From contig WUAK01000017.1 in NCBI GenBank assembly GCA_009827205.1, positions 1-17,403 on the forward strand: a stretch of DNA of 17,403 nucleotides. The letters are read 5' to 3'. This document shows positions 14,635-17,403 of this stretch, in pieces (within the stretch, counting starts at the first letter, position 1; every line of letters begins with the position of its first letter). The notes beneath the pieces are model-generated. The model saw only the letters and a program-made list of their open reading frames with translations, was not told where the DNA came from and ran no database searches. A program made the position numbers and the translations under genes. This DNA comes from Phycisphaeraceae bacterium (lineage in GTDB: Bacteria > Planctomycetota > Phycisphaerae > Phycisphaerales > UBA1924).

Positions 14635-15855
14635 TCAGCCGAACGCCTGGCGTGAGATCGAGAGCATGGGAGCCATGATCGCCAGGATCATGCCGCCGAT
14701 GACGACGAAAATCGCGACAATCAGCAGCGGCTCAAGCACCGCCAGAAGTCTCCCCGAGAGCCTCTCGACCTGTTCGGTGTGGTCCTCTGCGAGCGACTCG
14801 AACGCGGTATCCAGGTTCCCGGCGCGATCAGCCGCGATCAGGAGCCGGCGCGTCCCGATCGGGAACGCCTCGATCCGGTCGATCAGCACCCTCAGCACAC
14901 CCCCCTCGATGAGCGACTTGCGGAGCCCGTCGAGTTGATTGCGGAGCTTTTTGTGATGGATCGTCTGGTTCGCGACACCGAGCGCGTCGGCGAGCGGCAC
15001 GCCGCCTGTTGCGAGCGCCGCCATGACGCTGAAGAAACGCGCTGATTCTTGCGCAAGCGTCACATCCTTGAGCACGGGCAGAATGTGCGAGAGCCTGAGC
15101 ACCGCCGCGGCGATGTACTGCCTCGAGAGGAAGATCCCGACCACGAGCCCGGCGATGCCAGCCAGAATCCACAGCGGGTTTGTTCGTACGAAGATCCCGA
15201 CGCCGGCGAGTGTCCGTGTCGCCCAGGGCAGCTCTTTGTCGGGGCCCATCGCGCTGGTCATCGCCTCGGCGACCTGCGGCACAACAAACACGAGCATGAA
15301 CACGCCCACCATCATGCTGATCGCGAGAACGATCAGCGGGTAGAACATCAGCGTCTGCGCGGTCTCTTTGATCTTGATACGCCTGCGGGCGTTCCGGGCG
15401 AGTTGGTCCGCTGCGCCCGCGAGATCGCCCGTCTTCTCAGCAGCGCCGAAGACAGCCGCGGTCGCCTCGTCGAACGCGCTTGTCTCCCGGGACGCATCGG
15501 AGAACGACTTGCCCTGACGGACGAGCTCGCGAAGCTGCTCGATTCTGGGCTTGGCCTTGCTCGAAACCGCCTCGGCGGTCACCTCCAGCGTTTCCACGAG
15601 AGGGACACCCCTCGAGAGCAGCTGGGAGAGCTGAACAGTCATCTCGGCCTGGTCTTTCAATGAGAGCGGCTTGTCGCTTTGGCCTGCGAGCCAGCCCGGC
15701 ACACGCCACGACCGGATGAGGACCAGTTTCTGCTTCGAGAGGTCTCTGGCCAGCACGCCCTCGTCCATCGCGGCGCGCATGCCCATCGTCTTCTTGCCGT
15801 CGATGCGGGCGGCGACGAAGAGGTAGGACTCGGGCTGTGCGGCTGCGGTCGGCAT
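14635..15855 (-). CDS. gspF: GspF type II secretion inner-membrane platform protein
   Basis: A 406-residue polytopic membrane protein of the GspF/PilC family, the core of the type II secretion platform that works with the ATPase GspE. It has the two repeated family domains: the first about 65-190 (SLKDQAEMTVQLSQLLSRGVPLVETL), the second about 270-395 (ESARFFSVMAALATGGVPLADAL). Helices are at about 171-193, 225-243 and 373-397. The motif FYPLIVL begins the first helix, as is typical. The start is taken as ATG at 15853-15855 (MPTAAAQPES); the frame is open for 34 more codons upstream, but those lack the character of a family N-terminus. The ribosome-binding site is weak. It is first in the cluster and divergent from tdh. 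Confidence 0.92.
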   Translation of the reverse strand: MPTAAAQPESYLFVAARIDGKKTMGMRAAMDEGVLARDLSKQKLVLIRSWRVPGWLAGQSDKPLSLKDQAEMTVQLSQLLSRGVPLVETLEVTAEAVSSKAKPRIEQLRELVRQGKSFSDASRETSAFDEATAAVFGAAEKTGDLAGAADQLARNARRRIKIKETAQTLMFYPLIVLAISMMVGVFMLVFVVPQVAEAMTSAMGPDKELPWATRTLAGVGIFVRTNPLWILAGIAGLVVGIFLSRQYIAAAVLRLSHILPVLKDVTLAQESARFFSVMAALATGGVPLADALGVANQTIHHKKLRNQLDGLRKSLIEGGVLRVLIDRIEAFPIGTRRLLIAADRAGNLDTAFESLAEDHTEQVERLSGRLLAVLEPLLIVAIFVVIGGMILAIMAPMLSISRQAFG

Positions 15856-16073
15856 GATTTCGTGTGAGTGTATGTCTTCTGAGGCCCAGGGCCCGGGTTC
15901 TGGTGTCCGGCGATTGATCCCGCAAGCCCGGCGCGGGACAATCATCGTGGTATACAACCGGTGTCGCCGCCGAGGGTTCCAGTCGCGGGCCAGTGCCCGG
16001 GGAGACGTTCAAGTTGATCCAGACCCAGACAGAGAGCCAAACCAAAGACGAGCCCGCGACCGCGACCGGAAAG
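15856..16073. promoter_or_regulatory. divergent intergenic region between gspF and tdh
   Basis: These 218 bases separate two divergent genes and should hold promoters for both. The sequence TATACA at 15951-15956 resembles a -10 element toward tdh, but I see no matching -35 at a normal distance. A short GC-rich inverted repeat (CCCGC/GCGGG) lies near 15918-15938. An in-frame GTG at 15993 could extend tdh by 27 residues, but it lacks a ribosome-binding site. Confidence 0.4.
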
Positions 16074-17108
16074 ATGCGGTGCCTCATCAAACACCACGCC
16101 GGGACTGAACTCGAGTTCCGGTCCGATAGACCGATCCCAGAGCCCGGGCCGCGCGATGTGCGGGTCAAAGTGAGCAAGGCGGGCATCTGCGGCACAGATC
16201 GGCACATCTGGGAATGGGACGAGTGGGCAGCGTCGCGCATCCCTGTCGGCATCGTCACTGGGCACGAATTTGTCGGCATCATCGATAAGGTCGGGTCCGC
16301 GGTCACCAAGTACCAGCCAGGACTCCGCGTGAGTGCCGAAGGGCACACAACCAAGGGCCTCGACTACAACTCGCGCACCGGCAACGCGCACATCGCGACC
16401 GATACCAAGATCTTGGGCATCGACCGCGACGGCTGCTTCGCCGAGTACATCGTCGTCCCCGAAGAGAATGTCTGGCCCGTCCATGAGTCGATCCCGGACA
16501 AGGTAGCCGCGGTGATGGACCCACTCGGCAACGCGGTGCACACCGTGATGGCCGCCGACGTCAGCGCCAAGACCGTGCTTGTCTCGGGCACGGGGATCAT
16601 CGGGCTGATGGCTGTGACCGTGGCTAAGGCCGCGGGCGCGAGCCGGATCTTTGCGACCGATATCAACCCACCAAGACTCGAGCTGGCGAAGAAGCTCGGC
16701 GCCGTCGATGCCTACGACGCGCGCGAAGGCACGGGCTGGATCGACGATGTCAGAAAGCAAACGCGTGGCGAGGGCGTAGATGTCGTCCTTGAGATGTCCG
16801 GCGCTTCGGTTGCAATCGATCAGTCGTTCAGGGCGCTCCGCGCGGGCGGCACCGCGGCGCTGCTCGGACTCCCCGCAAAGCCCGTGACGTTCGACTTCAA
16901 CGAGCACATCATCTTCAAGGGCTGCACCGTCTTTGGGATCAACGGCAGGCGCATGTTCGAGACGTGGTACCAGATGGAAGAGCTGCTGCTCTCGGGCAGG
17001 CTTGAGCTCGACGACATCATCACCCACGAGTTCCCGCTTGAGGAATACAAGGAAGCCTTCGAAACGATGATCTCGGGTGAGGGCATCAAGGTTGTTCTTG
17101 ATATTTAG
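16074..17108 (+). CDS. tdh: L-threonine 3-dehydrogenase (zinc-dependent MDR family)
   Basis: A 344-residue enzyme that oxidises threonine to 2-amino-3-ketobutyrate with NAD+, feeding Kbl. It follows E. coli Tdh nearly end to end: GICGTDRHIWEWDEW (catalytic zinc ligand C39), TGHEFVG (H64, E65), SAEGH (H91), DPLGNAVHT at 149-157, the nucleotide-binding SGTGIIGLMA at 171-180, LEMSGA at 239-244, and NGRRMFETWYQM near the end. The striking difference is the structural-zinc loop at residues 88-125. It aligns without gaps, but the four cysteines (E. coli 93, 96, 99, 107) are replaced by K94, D97, S100 and A108. I chose ATG 16074 because it matches the family N-terminus. It converges on the next gene, 9 bases from its stop. 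Confidence 0.93.
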   Translation: MRCLIKHHAGTELEFRSDRPIPEPGPRDVRVKVSKAGICGTDRHIWEWDEWAASRIPVGIVTGHEFVGIIDKVGSAVTKYQPGLRVSAEGHTTKGLDYNSRTGNAHIATDTKILGIDRDGCFAEYIVVPEENVWPVHESIPDKVAAVMDPLGNAVHTVMAADVSAKTVLVSGTGIIGLMAVTVAKAAGASRIFATDINPPRLELAKKLGAVDAYDAREGTGWIDDVRKQTRGEGVDVVLEMSGASVAIDQSFRALRAGGTAALLGLPAKPVTFDFNEHIIFKGCTVFGINGRRMFETWYQMEELLLSGRLELDDIITHEFPLEEYKEAFETMISGEGIKVVLDI

Positions 17109-17117
17109 CAGGCCCGG

Positions 17118-17403
17118 CTACTGCTGATAGTCGTACACCTCCGGCGCTTGTGTCACCAGCAGGCTGTTCTCGATCGGCGTGCGCGATGCGATCATGATGA
17201 GTCTGGGTGAGCGAGGGATCGCGCCCGGCGTCCACGCGGTCGGAAACTCATTGTGCAGAGGCTGGGTGCGAGCGAAATACACGTGCTCAAACAGGTCGGT
17301 CAGTTTCTCCAAGAGCCAGGGGCGTGTCGGCCTGCACGCGTTGCCTGAGACAGCTGCGCTGGCGATCGAGGCGTCCTCCTGCCACGCGGTGTGATCGGTG
17401 TGA
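17118..17403 (-). CDS. C-terminal end of an unidentified protein, cut by the right edge
   Basis: On the minus strand a frame stays open from the window edge to a TAG at 17118-17120, giving 95 codons of C-terminal sequence without a stop. It includes WLLEKLTDLFEHVYFARTQP, then FPTAWTP, then PRLIMIASRTPIENSLL. The pattern of a helix, then FEHVY and a late LIMIASR strand loosely recalls the C-terminal part of class I SAM-dependent methyltransferases, but I cannot confirm this. Composition and codon use are like real genes. A TTG at 17310-17312 is probably an internal leucine codon and not the start, because coherent protein sequence continues upstream of it. It converges with tdh across 9 bases. 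Confidence 0.6.
   Translation of the reverse strand, partial: HTDHTAWQEDASIASAAVSGNACRPTRPWLLEKLTDLFEHVYFARTQPLHNEFPTAWTPGAIPRSPRLIMIASRTPIENSLLVTQAPEVYDYQQ

Noticed and set aside
15856..15957. 34-residue N-terminal extension of GspF
   Set aside because: Its Arg/Pro-rich sequence is unlike a GspF N-terminus and it would run through the divergent promoter region.
15993..16073. GTG start that would lengthen Tdh by 27 residues
   Set aside because: It has no ribosome-binding site, and the added T/E/Q-rich stretch has no counterpart in the family; ATG 16074 matches the known N-terminus.

Overview
The window looks like chromosomal DNA from a planctomycete, most likely of class Phycisphaerae. The basis is a secreted protein ending in a 'GC-type' dockerin of two D-x-N-G-D-G repeats, two membrane proteins with N-terminal C-x2-C zinc ribbons (one carrying the NLRG motif), high GC of about 60%, and frequent GTG/TTG starts. 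The lineage call is an inference from protein style; no rRNA or other marker gene is present. I see no tRNA, rRNA, CRISPR array, insertion sequence or phage gene.

Layout. (1) 1-3278, minus strand: two zinc-ribbon membrane proteins (4-base start/stop overlap), a type II NADH dehydrogenase (ndh), and the first 85 codons of kbl (2-amino-3-ketobutyrate CoA ligase), which runs off the left edge. (2) 3334-4161, minus: a secreted DNRLRE-like/dockerin protein. (3) 4292-8094, plus: a small basic protein, then a membrane protein with a PH-like C-terminal domain, a DUF456 membrane protein, a PIN-PhoH ATPase, and a small two-helix membrane protein whose start overlaps the phoH stop. (4) 8096-15855, minus: a type II secretion cluster in the order gspF, gspG, gspI, gspJ, gspK, gspC, gspL, gspM, then a TPR lipoprotein. 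(5) 16074-17108, plus: threonine 3-dehydrogenase (tdh). (6) 17118-17403, minus: the C-terminal end of an unidentified protein cut by the right edge.

How they work together. Region 4 encodes the inner-membrane assembly platform (F, L, M, C), the major pseudopilin (G) and the minor tip pseudopilins (I, J, K). The secretin GspD, ATPase GspE, prepilin peptidase GspO and pseudopilin GspH are not in the window. From gspJ to the TPR gene every junction is a 4-base stop/start overlap, so these genes are probably translationally coupled. Tdh and Kbl are consecutive enzymes of threonine breakdown to glycine and acetyl-CoA; here they sit about 16 kb apart and point outward.

The strongest oddity is in Tdh. 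The loop that normally carries the four structural-zinc cysteines is kept at full length, but all four cysteines are replaced, while the catalytic zinc ligands remain. Other points worth a look are the TPR lipoprotein as a possible secretin pilotin, an alanine at the GspJ processing site, the zinc-ribbon membrane pair, and the lower-GC gene coupled to phoH.
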